Shown here in pieces: positions 7,317-17,192 of a DNA stretch of 64,000 nucleotides; position 1 is the first letter of the stretch; the number at the start of each line of letters is the position of its first letter. The translations under genes and the position numbers were made by a program. The DNA comes from Enterobacter hormaechei subsp. hoffmannii (GTDB lineage: Bacteria > Pseudomonadota > Gammaproteobacteria > Enterobacterales > Enterobacteriaceae): assembly GCF_001729745.1 (NCBI RefSeq), contig NZ_CP017186.1:620001-684000 (forward strand). The letters are read 5' to 3'. The notes under the pieces are model-generated. The model was not told where the DNA came from. It made no database searches and worked only from the letters and a program-made list of their open reading frames with translations.

Positions 7317-7730
7317 ATGACATCCCGACGAGACTGGCAGTTGCAGCAGCTGGGCATCACCCAGTGGGCTTTGCGTCGCCCGACGGCGTTGCGGGGCGAA
7401 ATAGCCATCTCCATCCCTGCGCATGTCCGCCTGGTGATGGTGGCAGAAGCGCCGCCTGCCCTGAACGAACCCCTGATTGAGGATGTCCTTCGCACCCTGA
7501 AGGTGACAAACGATCAGGTATTACAGCTGGCGCCCGAAAGCGTCGCGATGCTTCCCCCTGACAGCCGCTGTAACAGCTGGCGAATCGGGGCGGTGGATGA
7601 GCTACCTCTTGAAGGAAGCCAGATCAGCTCGCCAGCGCTGGACGAACTGAAAGCCAACCCAAAAGCGCGTAGCGCGCTATGGCAACAAATTTGCGAATAT
7701 GAACACGATTTCTTCCCTCACGACGGCTGA
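7317..7730 (+). CDS. holD: HolD, DNA polymerase III psi subunit
   Basis: A 137-residue protein matching the psi subunit of the clamp-loader complex. With chi (HolC), psi links the clamp loader to single-strand binding protein. The N-terminus (MTSRRDWQLQQLGITQWALRRP) contains the chi/tau-contact region and resembles E. coli HolD closely. The gene overlaps rimI by 32 bases, the arrangement known in E. coli, so the two are coupled. Confidence 0.94.
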   Translation: MTSRRDWQLQQLGITQWALRRPTALRGEIAISIPAHVRLVMVAEAPPALNEPLIEDVLRTLKVTNDQVLQLAPESVAMLPPDSRCNSWRIGAVDELPLEGSQISSPALDELKANPKARSALWQQICEYEHDFFPHDG

Positions 7731-8142
7731 CCTGGCCACCGCGTTCGCGATTGAAACACGCGCCCATGCCTTTCCGTGGAGCGAAAAGACGTTTGCCAGC
7801 AATCAGGGCGAACGCTATTTAAATGTCCGCCTGGACGTTGACGGTGCGATGGCCGCGTTCGCCATCACGCAGGTCGTTCTGGACGAGGCGACGCTGTTTA
7901 ATATCGCGGTCGATCCCGCTTACCAGCGCCGCGGGCTGGGCAGGGAGCTGCTTGAGCACCTCATTCGTGAGCTGGAAACCCGTGACGTTTTCACCCTGTG
8001 GCTGGAGGTGCGCGCGTCCAATGTCGCCGCCATCGCGCTCTATGAAAGCTTAGGCTTCAACGAGGCGACTATCCGCCGTAACTACTACCCCACCGCAGAG
8101 GGACGTGAAGACGCCATTATCATGGCTCTGCCGATTGGATAA
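7699..8142 (+). CDS. rimI: RimI, ribosomal protein S18 N-acetyltransferase
   Basis: A 147-residue GNAT acetyltransferase that acetylates the N-terminal alanine of ribosomal protein S18 using acetyl-CoA. The acetyl-CoA loop QRRGLGR is at 76-82, and the catalytic pair Glu103 and Tyr115 are both in place ([17 protein letters not shown]). The start lies inside holD; yjjG follows after 19 bases, consistent with one holD-rimI-yjjG transcript. Confidence 0.95.
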   Translation: MNTISSLTTADLATAFAIETRAHAFPWSEKTFASNQGERYLNVRLDVDGAMAAFAITQVVLDEATLFNIAVDPAYQRRGLGRELLEHLIRELETRDVFTLWLEVRASNVAAIALYESLGFNEATIRRNYYPTAEGREDAIIMALPIG

Positions 8143-8161
8143 CGAAAATAAGGTTGTAACG

Positions 8162-8839
8162 ATGAAATGGGACTGGATTTTCTTTGATGCCGACGAAACG
8201 CTGTTTACGTTTGACTCGTTCGGCGGCCTACAGCGGATGTTTCTCGACTATAGCGTGACGTTCACCGCGGAAGATTTTCAGGACTATCAGGCGGTGAACA
8301 AGCCGCTGTGGGTGGATTACCAGAACGGAGCCATCACCGCGTTACAGCTTCAGCATCAGCGTTTTGACGTCTGGGCTGAACGGTTAAACATCAGTCCTGG
8401 GGTGCTGAACGAGGCCTTCCTGAATGCGATGGCAGATATCTGCGCGCCGCTGCCCGGCGCCGTTTCTCTGCTGGATTCGCTGAAAGGGAAGGTGAAGCTT
8501 GGGATCATCACCAACGGCTTTACCGCGCTTCAGCAGATCCGCCTTGAACGCACTGGCTTGCGCGATCATTTCGACGCGCTGGTGATCTCCGAAGAGGTAG
8601 GCGTGCCGAAGCCGGATCCGCGTATTTTCGATTATGCGCTGGCGCAAGCGGGCAATCCTGACCGCGATCGCGTGCTGATGGTGGGGGATACGGCAGAATC
8701 TGATATTCTGGGAGGTATGAGATCGGGCCTGTCGACCGTCTGGCTGAATGCGCATGGCCGCACGCTGCCGGAAGGCATCGAGCCGACCTGGACCGTAACG
8801 TCATTGAACGAACTGGAGCAGCTCCTGTGTAAACAATGA
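8162..8839 (+). CDS. yjjG: YjjG, HAD-family pyrimidine 5'-nucleotidase
   Basis: A 225-residue haloacid dehalogenase-type phosphatase. The nucleophile motif FFDADETLF gives Asp9 and Asp11; motif II is ITNGF, motif [11 protein letters not shown], motif [12 protein letters not shown]. coli YjjG removes phosphate from non-canonical pyrimidine nucleotides such as dUMP and 5-fluoro-dUMP, acting as a house-cleaning enzyme. The ATG at 8162 gives exactly the E. coli length; an upstream in-frame start at 8105 would lie within rimI. Confidence 0.95.
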   Translation: MKWDWIFFDADETLFTFDSFGGLQRMFLDYSVTFTAEDFQDYQAVNKPLWVDYQNGAITALQLQHQRFDVWAERLNISPGVLNEAFLNAMADICAPLPGAVSLLDSLKGKVKLGIITNGFTALQQIRLERTGLRDHFDALVISEEVGVPKPDPRIFDYALAQAGNPDRDRVLMVGDTAESDILGGMRSGLSTVWLNAHGRTLPEGIEPTWTVTSLNELEQLLCKQ

Positions 8840-8931
8840 TTGCCTGCCCCCTGTTGATGGGTAAAATAGCCGCATTTTTCGTATTCCATGATGCGCGGCC
8901 TGCTGCCGCGCTTACCTAAGAAGAATTGATT

Positions 8932-10521
8932 ATGACGTTGTCTCCTTATCTGCAAGAGGTGGCCAAACGCCGCACTTTTGCCATTATCTCGCACCCGGAT
9001 GCCGGTAAAACGACCATCACCGAGAAGGTGTTGCTGTTCGGACAGGCGATCCAGACCGCGGGTACCGTTAAAGGCCGTGGCTCCAGCCAGCATGCTAAAT
9101 CCGACTGGATGGAGATGGAAAAGCAGCGTGGTATTTCGATTACCACCTCCGTGATGCAGTTCCCGTATCATGACTGCCTGGTGAACCTGCTGGACACCCC
9201 GGGGCACGAAGACTTCTCCGAAGATACCTACCGTACCCTGACGGCCGTGGACTGCTGCCTGATGGTGATCGACGCCGCGAAAGGTGTTGAAGATCGTACC
9301 CGCAAGCTGATGGAAGTCACTCGTCTGCGCGATACGCCGATCCTTACCTTTATGAACAAACTCGACCGTGACATCCGTGATCCGATGGAGCTGATGGATG
9401 AAGTGGAAAACGAGCTGAAAATCGCCTGCGCGCCAATCACCTGGCCGATTGGCTGCGGCAAGCTGTTCAAAGGGGTTTACCACCTCTATAAAGACGAAAC
9501 CTACCTGTATCAGACCGGTAAGGGCCACACTATTCAGGAAGTCCGTATCGTGAAAGGGCTGGACAACCCGGAGCTGGACGCCGCTGTCGGTGAAGAGCTG
9601 GCCGCGCAACTGCGCGATGAGCTTGAGCTGGTCAAAGGCGCCTCTCACGAGTTCGACAGAGAGCTGTTCCTGAGCGGTGACATTACCCCGGTCTTCTTCG
9701 GTACTGCACTCGGCAACTTCGGCGTTGACCATATGCTCGACGGTCTGGTTGAGTGGGCCCCGCAGCCGATGCCGCGTAAAACCGACACCCGCGAAGTAGA
9801 AGCGAAGGAAGAGAAGTTCTCCGGCTTCGTCTTTAAAATTCAGGCCAACATGGACCCGAAACACCGCGACCGCGTCGCCTTTATGCGCGTGGTTTCCGGT
9901 AAGTACGAAAAGGGCATGAAGCTGCGTCAGGTGCGTATTGGTAAAGACGTAGTGATTTCCGACGCGCTGACCTTCATGGCGGGCGACCGTTCGCACGTGG
10001 AAGAAGCCTATCCGGGTGACATCATTGGTTTACACAACCACGGTACCATTCAGATCGGCGATACCTTCACGCAGGGCGAAATGATGAAGTTCACCGGTAT
10101 CCCGAACTTCGCGCCGGAACTGTTCCGCCGCATTCGCCTGCGCGATCCGCTTAAGCAGAAGCAGCTGCTGAAAGGCCTGGTCCAGCTTTCGGAAGAGGGG
10201 GCTGTACAGGTGTTCCGCCCTATCGCCAACAACGATCTGATCGTGGGCGCGGTGGGTGTGCTCCAGTTTGACGTGGTAGTTGCCCGTCTTAAGAGCGAGT
10301 ACAACGTGGAAGCGATTTACGAATCGGTGAACGTGGCGACCGCGCGCTGGGTTGAATGTTCAGACGTGAAGAAATTCGAAGAGTTTAAGCGTAAGAACGA
10401 AGTTCAGCTGGCGCTGGACGGTGGCGATAATCTGACCTATATCGCCCCGACTATGGTTAACCTGAACCTGACGCAGGAACGTTATCCCGACGTTCAGTTC
10501 CGCAAAACGCGCGAGCATTAA
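8932..10521 (+). CDS. prfC: PrfC, peptide chain release factor 3
   Basis: A 529-residue translational GTPase that recycles RF1/RF2 from the ribosome after peptide release. G-domain motifs are HPDAGKTT (21-28), DTPGH (88-92) and NKLD (142-145), followed by EF-Tu-like domains II and III. The ATG at 8932 gives the E. coli length; an in-frame TTG two codons earlier is less likely. The gene stands alone between yjjG and osmY, with its own terminator. Confidence 0.97.
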   Translation: MTLSPYLQEVAKRRTFAIISHPDAGKTTITEKVLLFGQAIQTAGTVKGRGSSQHAKSDWMEMEKQRGISITTSVMQFPYHDCLVNLLDTPGHEDFSEDTYRTLTAVDCCLMVIDAAKGVEDRTRKLMEVTRLRDTPILTFMNKLDRDIRDPMELMDEVENELKIACAPITWPIGCGKLFKGVYHLYKDETYLYQTGKGHTIQEVRIVKGLDNPELDAAVGEELAAQLRDELELVKGASHEFDRELFLSGDITPVFFGTALGNFGVDHMLDGLVEWAPQPMPRKTDTREVEAKEEKFSGFVFKIQANMDPKHRDRVAFMRVVSGKYEKGMKLRQVRIGKDVVISDALTFMAGDRSHVEEAYPGDIIGLHNHGTIQIGDTFTQGEMMKFTGIPNFAPELFRRIRLRDPLKQKQLLKGLVQLSEEGAVQVFRPIANNDLIVGAVGVLQFDVVVARLKSEYNVEAIYESVNVATARWVECSDVKKFEEFKRKNEVQLALDGGDNLTYIAPTMVNLNLTQERYPDVQFRKTREH

Positions 10522-10530
10522 TTCCCTCAC

Positions 10531-10560
10531 AGAGCACGGCAGCCGCCGTGCTCTTCTTTA
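10531..10560 (+). terminator. Terminator after prfC
   Basis: A 9-bp GC-rich stem GAGCACGGC / GCCGTGCTC with a 4-base loop, followed by TTCTTTAATT. Confidence 0.75.
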
Positions 10561-10664
10561 ATTCCAGTGTTATTAAACCCTTGCGGAATGTTCTTAATTC
10601 AACGTAATTTTTCGCTATTCGTTCGTTTTTTCCCCAATTCTGAATGCACCCCTCTGATTGTGAT

Positions 10665-10671
10665 CTATATT
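10665..10671 (+). promoter_or_regulatory. Sigma-S-type -10 element of osmY
   Basis: CTATATT within TGTGATCTATATTTAAC closely resembles the -10 region of the E. coli osmY promoter, a standard RpoS-dependent promoter with no strong -35. It implies a 5' UTR of about 150 bases. Confidence 0.6.
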
Positions 10672-10825
10672 TAACTCAGTGTTTAGCACCGGGCGTGGAT
10701 GAATTAACTGTTCAATGCATGTCCACTGGTTCTCCATTTCGCCCGTGTGTTAATTCGCAATATATAAAACCAAGATTTAGGGAAGTATGTCGCCCAAATA
10801 ACGGGCAAAACACAGGAATAAATCG

Positions 10826-11443
10826 ATGAATATGACAAGACTGAAGATTTCTAAAACTCTGCTGGCCGTAACGTTGGGTAGTGTCCTGGTAAGCGGTTCT
10901 GCTCTGGCGGAATCCAGCACCATGGATAAAGCGCAAAATACCGCTAATACCGCAGGGGAAAAAATCGATAGCTCTATGAATAAAGTCGGTAATTTCATGG
11001 ATGACAGCTCTATCACAGCAAAAGTGAAAGCCGCACTGGTGGATCATGAATCCATTAAGAGCACCGATATTTCTGTTAAAACCGACAACAAGGTTGTCAC
11101 TCTGAGCGGTTTCGTTGAAAGCCAGACTCAGGCTGAAGAGGCCGTTAAAGTAGCGAAAGGCGTTGAGGGCGTAAGCTCTGTAAGCGACAAACTGCACGTA
11201 CGTGACAGCAAAGAATCGTCGGTGAAGGGCTATGCCGGAGATGCAGCAACTACCAGCGAAATCAAAGCTAAACTGTTAGCTGACGACATCGTGCCATCCC
11301 GTATGGTGAAAGTTGAAACCACTGATGGTGTGGTCCAGCTGTCCGGTACGGTTGAGAACCAGGCACAAAGCGATCGTGCCGAGTCAATTGCGAAAGCTAT
11401 TGATGGTGTGAAAAGCGTCAAAAACGATCTGAAAACGAAGTAA
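10826..11443 (+). CDS. osmY: OsmY, periplasmic BON-domain chaperone
   Basis: A 205-residue secreted protein: a Sec signal peptide (basic [10 protein letters not shown], hydrophobic core, cleavage near SALA-ES at about 28), a short alpha-helical linker, then two BON domains (about 58-125 and 137-205) with the repeated pattern SDxLHVRD / KNDLKTK at their ends. OsmY is induced by high osmolarity and stationary phase and acts as a periplasmic chaperone, for example for autotransporters (E. coli work). The linker after the signal peptide differs most from E. coli. ytjA follows 125 bases downstream. Confidence 0.95.
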   Translation: MNMTRLKISKTLLAVTLGSVLVSGSALAESSTMDKAQNTANTAGEKIDSSMNKVGNFMDDSSITAKVKAALVDHESIKSTDISVKTDNKVVTLSGFVESQTQAEEAVKVAKGVEGVSSVSDKLHVRDSKESSVKGYAGDAATTSEIKAKLLADDIVPSRMVKVETTDGVVQLSGTVENQAQSDRAESIAKAIDGVKSVKNDLKTK

Positions 11444-11568
11444 AGCAGTACCACTCGCCCGTCTGGCTGAAAACCGCGGGCGAAATAAAAACGACTCTGG
11501 AAAAGCCGGTGAGTGACCTGAGCGCTCACGTTTAGCGGCCGACATTAACTATGGTAAAGGAGAGGCTT

Positions 11569-11730
11569 ATGTTTCGTTGGGGCATTATATTTCTGGTTAT
11601 CGCGTTAATTGCCGCCGCATTGGGCTTTGGTGGACTGGCGGGTACCGCGGCATGGGCAGCGAAAATTGTTTTCGTCGTCGGTATTATTCTGTTCCTGGTC
11701 AGCCTGTTTACGGGTCGACGTCGCCCGTAG
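11569..11730 (+). CDS. ytjA: YtjA, small DUF1328 membrane protein
   Basis: A 53-residue protein with two membrane spans (about 3-22 and 28-47) and a basic end TGRRRP. It is the DUF1328/YtjA family protein found after osmY in E. coli. A strong GGAGAGG lies just before the ATG. Function is unknown. It may share the osmotic and stationary-phase transcript of osmY, as the hairpin between them (TCGCCCG / CGGGCGA, 11455-11483) has no clean T-run. Confidence 0.88.
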   Translation: MFRWGIIFLVIALIAAALGFGGLAGTAAWAAKIVFVVGIILFLVSLFTGRRRP

Positions 11731-11757
11731 CAAACGCAATAGTTATTAAACAAACTC

Positions 11758-11783
11758 AAGCCAGTCCTCGTGACTGGCTTTTT
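11758..11783 (+). terminator. Terminator after ytjA
   Basis: Stem AAGCCAGTC / GACTGGCTT with a 5-base loop and a following TTT; a clear Rho-independent terminator. Confidence 0.85.
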
Positions 11784-11852
11784 CTCGTTTGAGAACCATC
11801 GGGAATGTGCGTTACTGTGTCTCATCAAAATAATGAAAACAGGAAGGCAGAG

Positions 11853-12905
11853 GTGGGGCAACGAATTCCCGTGACGCTCGGCAATATTGCGCCGCTGACG
11901 TTAAAACCGTTTCATGCAGGCCAGCTTGCGCTGGTCTGTGAAGGGGGTGGGCAGCGCGGTATTTTCACCGCCGGCGTACTCGACGAATTTATGCGCGCGC
12001 AATTCAACCCGTTCGATCTCTATTTCGGTACCTCTGCCGGGGCGCAGAACCTCTCCGCCTATGTCTGCAACCAGCCCGGCTATGCGCGCAAAGTGATTAT
12101 GCGCTACACCACCTCCAAAGAATTCTTCAATCCGGTACGCTTCGTGCGCGGCGGGAACCTGATCGATCTCGACTGGTTACTGGATGCCACTTCCAGCCAG
12201 ATGCCGCTGGCCATGGATACCGCGTCACGACTGTTCGATACCGGCAAAGCGTTCTGGATGTGCGCCAGCCGTGGCGATGACTATTCACCGGGTTACTTTT
12301 CGCCGCAGAAAGAGAACTGGCTGGATATCATTCGCGCTTCCAGCGCGATCCCGGGTTTCTACCGTACCGGCGCGCTGCTGGAGGGGATAAACTATCTCGA
12401 CGGCGGTATCAGCGACGCGGTGCCGGTACAGGAGGCCGCACGGCGCGGGGCGAAAACCATTGTGGTGATCCGCACGGTGCCTTCTCAGATGTATTACACC
12501 CCACAGTGGTTTAAGCGGATGGAACGCTGGCTGGGCGACAGCAGCCTGCAACCGCTGGTGAATATCGCGAAGCAGCATGAAACCACCTACGGCGCGATGC
12601 AGCGTTTTATTGAAAAACCACCGGGCAAGCTGCGCATCTTTGAAATTTATCCGCCGAAGCCGCTGCTGAGCATGGCGCTGGGCAGTCGGCTGCCTGCGTT
12701 GCGTATGGATTACAAAACGGGGCGGCTATGCGGGCGTTACTTCCTGGCGACCGTCGGGAAAATGCTGGCCGAGCAACCGCCTCTTCATCGGCATAAAAGC
12801 ATCATATTGCCACCCGCTAGTGTGGCCAATGACGCGGTGGCGATGCCGCTGGTGGACGCGCCGCAGGCCAACGACGGCATACTCGATAACGAGGACCTGG
12901 CGTGA
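11853..12905 (+). CDS. yjjU: YjjU, patatin-like phospholipase
   Basis: A 350-residue bacterial patatin. The oxyanion-hole loop is GGGQRG (31-36), the nucleophile elbow GTSAG gives Ser61, and the second dyad member is Asp183 in DGGISD. It is predicted to hydrolyse acyl esters of lipids in the cytoplasm or at the inner membrane; no physiological substrate is established. The GTG at 11853, preceded by AGGAAGG, gives the MGQRIPVTLG N-terminus of E. coli YjjU; the frame is open further upstream but lacks a comparable site. The stop overlaps the yjjV start as GTGA. Confidence 0.9.
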   Translation: MGQRIPVTLGNIAPLTLKPFHAGQLALVCEGGGQRGIFTAGVLDEFMRAQFNPFDLYFGTSAGAQNLSAYVCNQPGYARKVIMRYTTSKEFFNPVRFVRGGNLIDLDWLLDATSSQMPLAMDTASRLFDTGKAFWMCASRGDDYSPGYFSPQKENWLDIIRASSAIPGFYRTGALLEGINYLDGGISDAVPVQEAARRGAKTIVVIRTVPSQMYYTPQWFKRMERWLGDSSLQPLVNIAKQHETTYGAMQRFIEKPPGKLRIFEIYPPKPLLSMALGSRLPALRMDYKTGRLCGRYFLATVGKMLAEQPPLHRHKSIILPPASVANDAVAMPLVDAPQANDGILDNEDLA

Positions 12906-13684
12906 CGCACTCTTTTATCGATACCCATTGCCACTTTGATTTCCCGCCGTTTAGCGGGGAGGAAACATCAAGTATTGCGCGTGCGGCTGAGGCCGGTGTG
13001 AGAGCCATTATTGTGCCCGCTATTGAAGCGGCGAGATTCGAGAAAGTCCTGGCGCTTGCCCAGGGTCACGATGCGCTGTATGCCGCGCTGGGTCTGCATC
13101 CGATCGTGATTGAGCACCATCTTGATGACCATCTCGACAGGCTGGATGCCACGCTGCAAAACGCGGATACGAAGCTGGTTGCCATCGGTGAGATCGGCCT
13201 CGATCTCTATCGTGAAGATCCGCAGTTTGAACGCCAGCAGACGATCCTGGATGCGCAGCTCCGGCTGGCAAAGCGCCACGATCTGCCGGTGATCCTCCAC
13301 TCCAGGCGCACCCATGACAAACTGGCGATGCACCTGAAGCGCATCGACGTGCCGCGCAGGGGTGTGGTCCATGGTTTCGCTGGAAGCCTTCAGCAGGCGC
13401 AGCGTTTTATCGAGCTGGGCTATAAAATTGGTGTCGGTGGCACTATCACCTATCCGCGTGCCAGCAAAACCCGGGATGTGATGGCGCAGCTCCCCCTGTC
13501 TTCGCTCCTGCTGGAAACGGATGCCCCTGACATGCCGCTGAATGGTTTTCAGGGCCAGCCCAACCGTCCGGAGCAGGCGGCGCGCGTTTTTGATGTGCTG
13601 TGCGAGCTGCGTCAGGAGCCTGAAGATGTGATTGCCAGCGCGCTGCTGGAAAATACCCGCGCGGTCTTCGGCATCACGCTATAG
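12902..13684 (+). CDS. yjjV: YjjV, TatD-family metal-dependent hydrolase
   Basis: A 260-residue TIM-barrel hydrolase of the TatD DNase family. Metal ligands include H9-x-H11 in DTHCHFDF, the glutamate in GEIGLDL, H in VILHSRR and VVHGF, and D in ETDAPDM. Family members are 3'-5' exonucleases or deoxyribonucleases; YjjV's own substrate is not settled. The GTG start overlaps the yjjU stop codon (GTGA), so the pair is coupled. Its last six bases overlap the end of convergent yjjW. Confidence 0.92.
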   Translation: MTHSFIDTHCHFDFPPFSGEETSSIARAAEAGVRAIIVPAIEAARFEKVLALAQGHDALYAALGLHPIVIEHHLDDHLDRLDATLQNADTKLVAIGEIGLDLYREDPQFERQQTILDAQLRLAKRHDLPVILHSRRTHDKLAMHLKRIDVPRRGVVHGFAGSLQQAQRFIELGYKIGVGGTITYPRASKTRDVMAQLPLSSLLLETDAPDMPLNGFQGQPNRPEQAARVFDVLCELRQEPEDVIASALLENTRAVFGITL

Positions 13685-14539
13685 ATAAAGGGCCGGGCGG
13701 ATCACCGTGATCTGCTGCCTTTCCAGGGCCTGCGCCAGCGGCTCGATGTCCTCCGGCGCGGCGCTCCGCCATCGCGCCGCCTCCCCGTAAACCCCATGGG
13801 CATGAAACGCGTTGATCCGCACCGGAACGTTCCCCAACGCGTGGATAAAAGCGGTCAGCGATGACAGATGTTGCAGATAATCACACCGATCGGGGATCAC
13901 CAGCAGGCGCAGCTCCGTCAGGCGATGACGATCGGCCAGCCAGCGGATGCTCTGCTTGATCAGCGTGTTTTCGCGCCCGGTCAGAAAACGGTGATGTTCA
14001 TTGCCCCAGGCTTTCAGATCCACCATCGCGCCGTCAAACACCGGTAACAGCTTTTGCCAGCCGGTTTCGCTTAACAGGCCGTTGCTGTCCACCAGGCACG
14101 TCAGATGGCGCAGGGACGGATCGGCTTTGATCGCGGTGAACAGCGCAACCACAAACGGCAGCTGCGTGGTGGCCTCACCCCCGCTGACGGTCACGCCCTC
14201 AATAAACGGCGCGGACGTGCGGATCCGTGAGAGGATCTCCTCGACGCTGTATCGCTGCGCCATCGGCGTCGCCTGCTGCTGACACAGGTGCAGGCAGGTA
14301 TCGCACTGCTGACAGTGACTCTCCTGCCACCAGACGCGCCCGGCCTGAATCGTCAGCGCATCATGAGGACAGTGGGGAACACAGTCGCCGCAGTCGTTGC
14401 AGCGCCCGATGGTCCACGGGTTGTGGCAGGTTTTGCAGCGCAGGTTACAGCCCTGGAGGAACAGCGCCAGGCGGCTGCCCGGCCCGTCCACGCAGGAGAA
14501 GGGAATAACCTGACTAACTAAAGCGCATCTGCTGTTCAT
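13679..14539 (-). CDS. yjjW: YjjW, glycyl-radical enzyme activase (radical SAM)
   Basis: A 286-residue radical SAM protein. The SAM-cluster motif is C31-x3-C35-x2-C38 ([12 protein letters not shown]). A ferredoxin-like insert follows with two further [4Fe-4S] sites: Cys47, 50, 53, 57 and Cys76, 79, 82, 86. This is the layout of glycyl-radical activating enzymes that carry auxiliary clusters. It should install the glycyl radical on YjjI, whose gene precedes it and overlaps its start by 26 bases. Oxygen-sensitive, so active only anaerobically. Confidence 0.93.
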   Translation of the reverse strand: MNSRCALVSQVIPFSCVDGPGSRLALFLQGCNLRCKTCHNPWTIGRCNDCGDCVPHCPHDALTIQAGRVWWQESHCQQCDTCLHLCQQQATPMAQRYSVEEILSRIRTSAPFIEGVTVSGGEATTQLPFVVALFTAIKADPSLRHLTCLVDSNGLLSETGWQKLLPVFDGAMVDLKAWGNEHHRFLTGRENTLIKQSIRWLADRHRLTELRLLVIPDRCDYLQHLSSLTAFIHALGNVPVRINAFHAHGVYGEAARWRSAAPEDIEPLAQALERQQITVIRPALYL

Positions 14540-16049
14540 GGCTTATCACGCGTGGCTGACGTTCCAGAATACGGGTATTGCGCGCGGCCTCCTCGCCGAG
14601 CCAGGTGGTGTTGGTGCGCGAGCCGGCCTCCCGATATTTCTCCAGGTCGGAGAGCCGCACCATATACCCGGTGACGCGCACCAGGTCGTTTCCGGCCACA
14701 TTCGCGGTGAACTCACGCATACCGGCGTTGAACGCTCCCAGGCACAGCTGCACCACCGCCTGAGGATTGCGTTTAACCGTCTCATCCAGGGTGAGAATAT
14801 CGCTGATCCCCGAATGATAGTGTTTATGATGCGGGGCTATGGCCAGCAGGTGGCTGATGGGATCTGGCTCGTCACCGTACGGCAGACGCGCCCCCGGCGT
14901 GGTGCCTGAATCAGAACTGATCCCTGACTGCGCGTGCAGCATCGCGCGGTGCTGCCAGCCGTGTTTCACCGGCGTGTTTTCAACGAACGCCGCCAGCTGT
15001 TCACTGATGCGGTAACCCAGCGCATTGGCCTGCTCGTTTTTACCGTACCGTCCCGTAATGCCTGCTTTCTCGCACAGCACGTTTACCGCTTCGGCCAGAC
15101 CGTACATGCCAAACATCGGTACAAAACGATCGGCATCAATCAGCCCCTCTTTCACCAGGAAGCTATTCTCAAAGAAGCCGGATTGTTCATATAAAAAATC
15201 GCAGCGCGCATTGATGATCGCGATTTGTTGCTGGCAGTAGTGGGGAAGGGTACGGGTGAAAAAGTCTTCCGGTGAGCGGCTGTGCTCCGCAATCGCTTTC
15301 AGGTTAAGGCGCACCAGCGTGCTGCCGCCGCCCGCCAGCGGCAGGGAGTTGTAACAGCTCACCACGCCATAGCGACCTTTTGTGAAAATTTTATCATTTA
15401 CCGGGCCATTGGAAATATGCGGCTTACTACACTCACAAATGTTTTTCGCCACGCTCAGCAGCAGATCGTCAGGGGTGACGTCCGGGTCGTAAATAAAGGT
15501 CAGGTTCGGCGCGACCTGCTTCAGCTCTGCGTCCGCTCGCAAAATGGCACGCGTGACGGGCGTATCCGCCGGGCCGATATTGGCATGCATAAAGGCATCG
15601 GGCAGGGTTCTGTCCAGGTAACGCCAGAAACGTTTTATTCGGCTATCGATTTCATCCTGTGTTAGAATTTTAACATATGGGTTGAGTATCTCATCGAGCT
15701 GACCCAGATAGACTGGCATCGATGTGACGGACGGAACATGGTGATAAAGGATAGTGAGCAGTGACAGGGCATCATCCAGATCTTTCGCCCCTTCCAGCTC
15801 CAGCCATTCTGAGCCGTTAGCCAGAAATTTAGCGTAGTCCGGCAGCACGTAGCGCGGTTTGTAAGGCGCATGACCTTCGAACATGTCGCAGATGTATCCC
15901 TCGTCCAGCGCGGCGCGGGCCGCCTCTGGCAGAGCGGGATAGAGCAGATTGTTCTCCGCTTCCAGCGCCAGAAAATGACGTTTTTGTTCCGGGGTTAACA
16001 CCGGGCTGGTCACAATGTGCAGGCATCGTTGTTGCAGGGCGTCGGGCAT
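14514..16049 (-). CDS. yjjI: YjjI, glycyl-radical enzyme (DUF3029), substrate unknown
   Basis: A 511-residue member of the YjjI family of putative glycyl-radical enzymes. The C-terminal motif RVTGYMV places the radical glycine at residue 461, as in pyruvate formate-lyase relatives. At about 510 residues it is much shorter than PFL-type enzymes. The ATG at 16049, with AAGGAAG upstream, is preferred to an upstream start that would add 37 unconserved residues. It overlaps yjjW, its predicted activase. The reaction is unknown. It is divergent from deoC and shares the deoP2 regulatory region. Confidence 0.9.
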   Translation of the reverse strand: MPDALQQRCLHIVTSPVLTPEQKRHFLALEAENNLLYPALPEAARAALDEGYICDMFEGHAPYKPRYVLPDYAKFLANGSEWLELEGAKDLDDALSLLTILYHHVPSVTSMPVYLGQLDEILNPYVKILTQDEIDSRIKRFWRYLDRTLPDAFMHANIGPADTPVTRAILRADAELKQVAPNLTFIYDPDVTPDDLLLSVAKNICECSKPHISNGPVNDKIFTKGRYGVVSCYNSLPLAGGGSTLVRLNLKAIAEHSRSPEDFFTRTLPHYCQQQIAIINARCDFLYEQSGFFENSFLVKEGLIDADRFVPMFGMYGLAEAVNVLCEKAGITGRYGKNEQANALGYRISEQLAAFVENTPVKHGWQHRAMLHAQSGISSDSGTTPGARLPYGDEPDPISHLLAIAPHHKHYHSGISDILTLDETVKRNPQAVVQLCLGAFNAGMREFTANVAGNDLVRVTGYMVRLSDLEKYREAGSRTNTTWLGEEAARNTRILERQPRVISHEQQMRFS

Positions 16050-16179
16050 GTTCAACTTCCTTGAGGGTTCTGCGGATGGTGAACGAATTGTAAGAAGCCA
16101 GCCTGCCGGGGCTTTTGATCCGACAGGGGGTATCGCTGTTTTTATCGGCGGTTGACGCATGAAAGTTTGAAGAAGATCT

Positions 16180-16267
16180 CATTACAGTAATGCAAATTTG
16201 CACACAGTTTTTATTAACTGTGATGAATGTCGAAGTGTGGATGCGGGTGAATGTTAGAATACTCACA
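16180..16267 (+). promoter_or_regulatory. deoP2 promoter region with CRP, CytR and DeoR sites
   Basis: Order and spacing follow E. coli deoP2. ATTACAGTAATGCAAATTTG near 16181-16200 corresponds to the distal CRP site and runs into TGCAAATTTGCA (16191-16202), a CytR-type sequence. TGTGATGAATGTCGAA (16219-16234) is the proximal CRP site. TGTTAGAATACTCACA (16252-16267) matches the DeoR operator TGTTAGAATTCTAACA at 14 of 16 and contains the -10 box TTAGAAT. Expected control: CRP activation, CytR and DeoR repression. Confidence 0.8.
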
Positions 16268-16312
16268 GACCCGCAAGGTAAAATTTATACGGCACTGCCG
16301 TTGGAGAATGTT

Positions 16313-17092
16313 ATGACCGATTTAACTGCAAGCAGCCTGCGCGCGTTGAAACTGATGGACCTGACCACCCTGAATGATGACGACACCAATGAAAAAGTCA
16401 TCGCCCTGTGCCATCAGGCAAAAACGCCAGTGGGTAATACCGCCGCCGTCTGTATCTACCCGCGTTTTATCCCGATTGCCCGCAAAACGCTGAAAGAACA
16501 GGGCACGCCGGACGTGCGCATTGCGACCGTGACTAACTTCCCGCACGGTAATGACGACATCGAGATCGCGCTGGCGGAAACCCGCGCGGCGATTGCGTAC
16601 GGCGCAGACGAAGTTGACGTGGTATTCCCGTACCGCGCGCTGATCGCCGGCAACGAGCAGGTCGGTTTTGACCTGGTGAAAGCCTGTAAAGACGCATGTG
16701 CGGCGGCAAACGTGCTGCTTAAAGTGATCATCGAAACCGGCGAGCTGAAAGAAGAGGCGCTGATTCGTAAAGCGTCTGAAATCGCTATCAAAGCGGGCGC
16801 GGATTTCATTAAAACCTCTACCGGTAAAGTGCCGGTCAACGCGACTCCGGAAAGCGCGCGCATCATGATGGAAGTTATCCGTGATATGGGCGTGTCCAAA
16901 ACCGTTGGCTTCAAACCGGCAGGCGGCGTGCGTACCGCAGAAGACGCGCAGCAGTTTCTGGCGATTGCCGACGAGCTGTTCGGCGCCGACTGGGCGGACT
17001 CCCGCCACTACCGCTTCGGCGCGTCCAGCCTGCTGGCCAGCCTGCTGAAAGCGCTGGGTCACGGTGACGGTAAGAGCGCAAGCAGCTACTAA
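16313..17092 (+). CDS. deoC: DeoC, deoxyribose-phosphate aldolase
   Basis: A 259-residue class I aldolase that cleaves 2-deoxyribose 5-phosphate to glyceraldehyde 3-phosphate and acetaldehyde, the last step of deoxynucleoside catabolism. The Schiff-base Lys167 lies in DFIKTSTGK, with proton-relay Lys201 ([10 protein letters not shown]) and Asp102. The ATG at 16313 with GGAGAATG before it gives the E. coli length. First gene of deoCABD. Confidence 0.97.
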   Translation: MTDLTASSLRALKLMDLTTLNDDDTNEKVIALCHQAKTPVGNTAAVCIYPRFIPIARKTLKEQGTPDVRIATVTNFPHGNDDIEIALAETRAAIAYGADEVDVVFPYRALIAGNEQVGFDLVKACKDACAAANVLLKVIIETGELKEEALIRKASEIAIKAGADFIKTSTGKVPVNATPESARIMMEVIRDMGVSKTVGFKPAGGVRTAEDAQQFLAIADELFGADWADSRHYRFGASSLLASLLKALGHGDGKSASSY

Positions 17093-17101
17093 GTTTGAAT
17101 T

Positions 17102-17131
17102 GCCGGGTGGCGCTACGCTAACCCGGCCTAC
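17102..17131. repeat. REP element between deoC and deoA
   Basis: An imperfect palindrome starting GCCGGGTGGCGCTACGC and ending CCCGGCCTAC, the enterobacterial REP/PU type. It is followed at once by a second hairpin. Confidence 0.85.
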
Positions 17132-17141
17132 AGGATCGTAG

Positions 17142-17161
17142 GGCGGGTCAACATACCCGCC
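17142..17161. repeat. Hairpin just after the deoC-deoA REP
   Basis: Perfect 7-bp stem GGCGGGT / ACCCGCC with a 6-base loop and no T-run. Together with the REP it may stabilise the deoC 3' end rather than stop transcription, since deoA needs read-through. Confidence 0.6.
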
Positions 17162-17192
17162 GCCATTCACCCGATTCCGCATGGAGGTTACC

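Noticed and set aside
8632..9996. A 454-codon open frame on the minus strand opposite prfC
   Set aside because: It is the mirror of the highly codon-biased prfC coding strand; the product has no recognisable domain and runs across the prfC start into yjjG.
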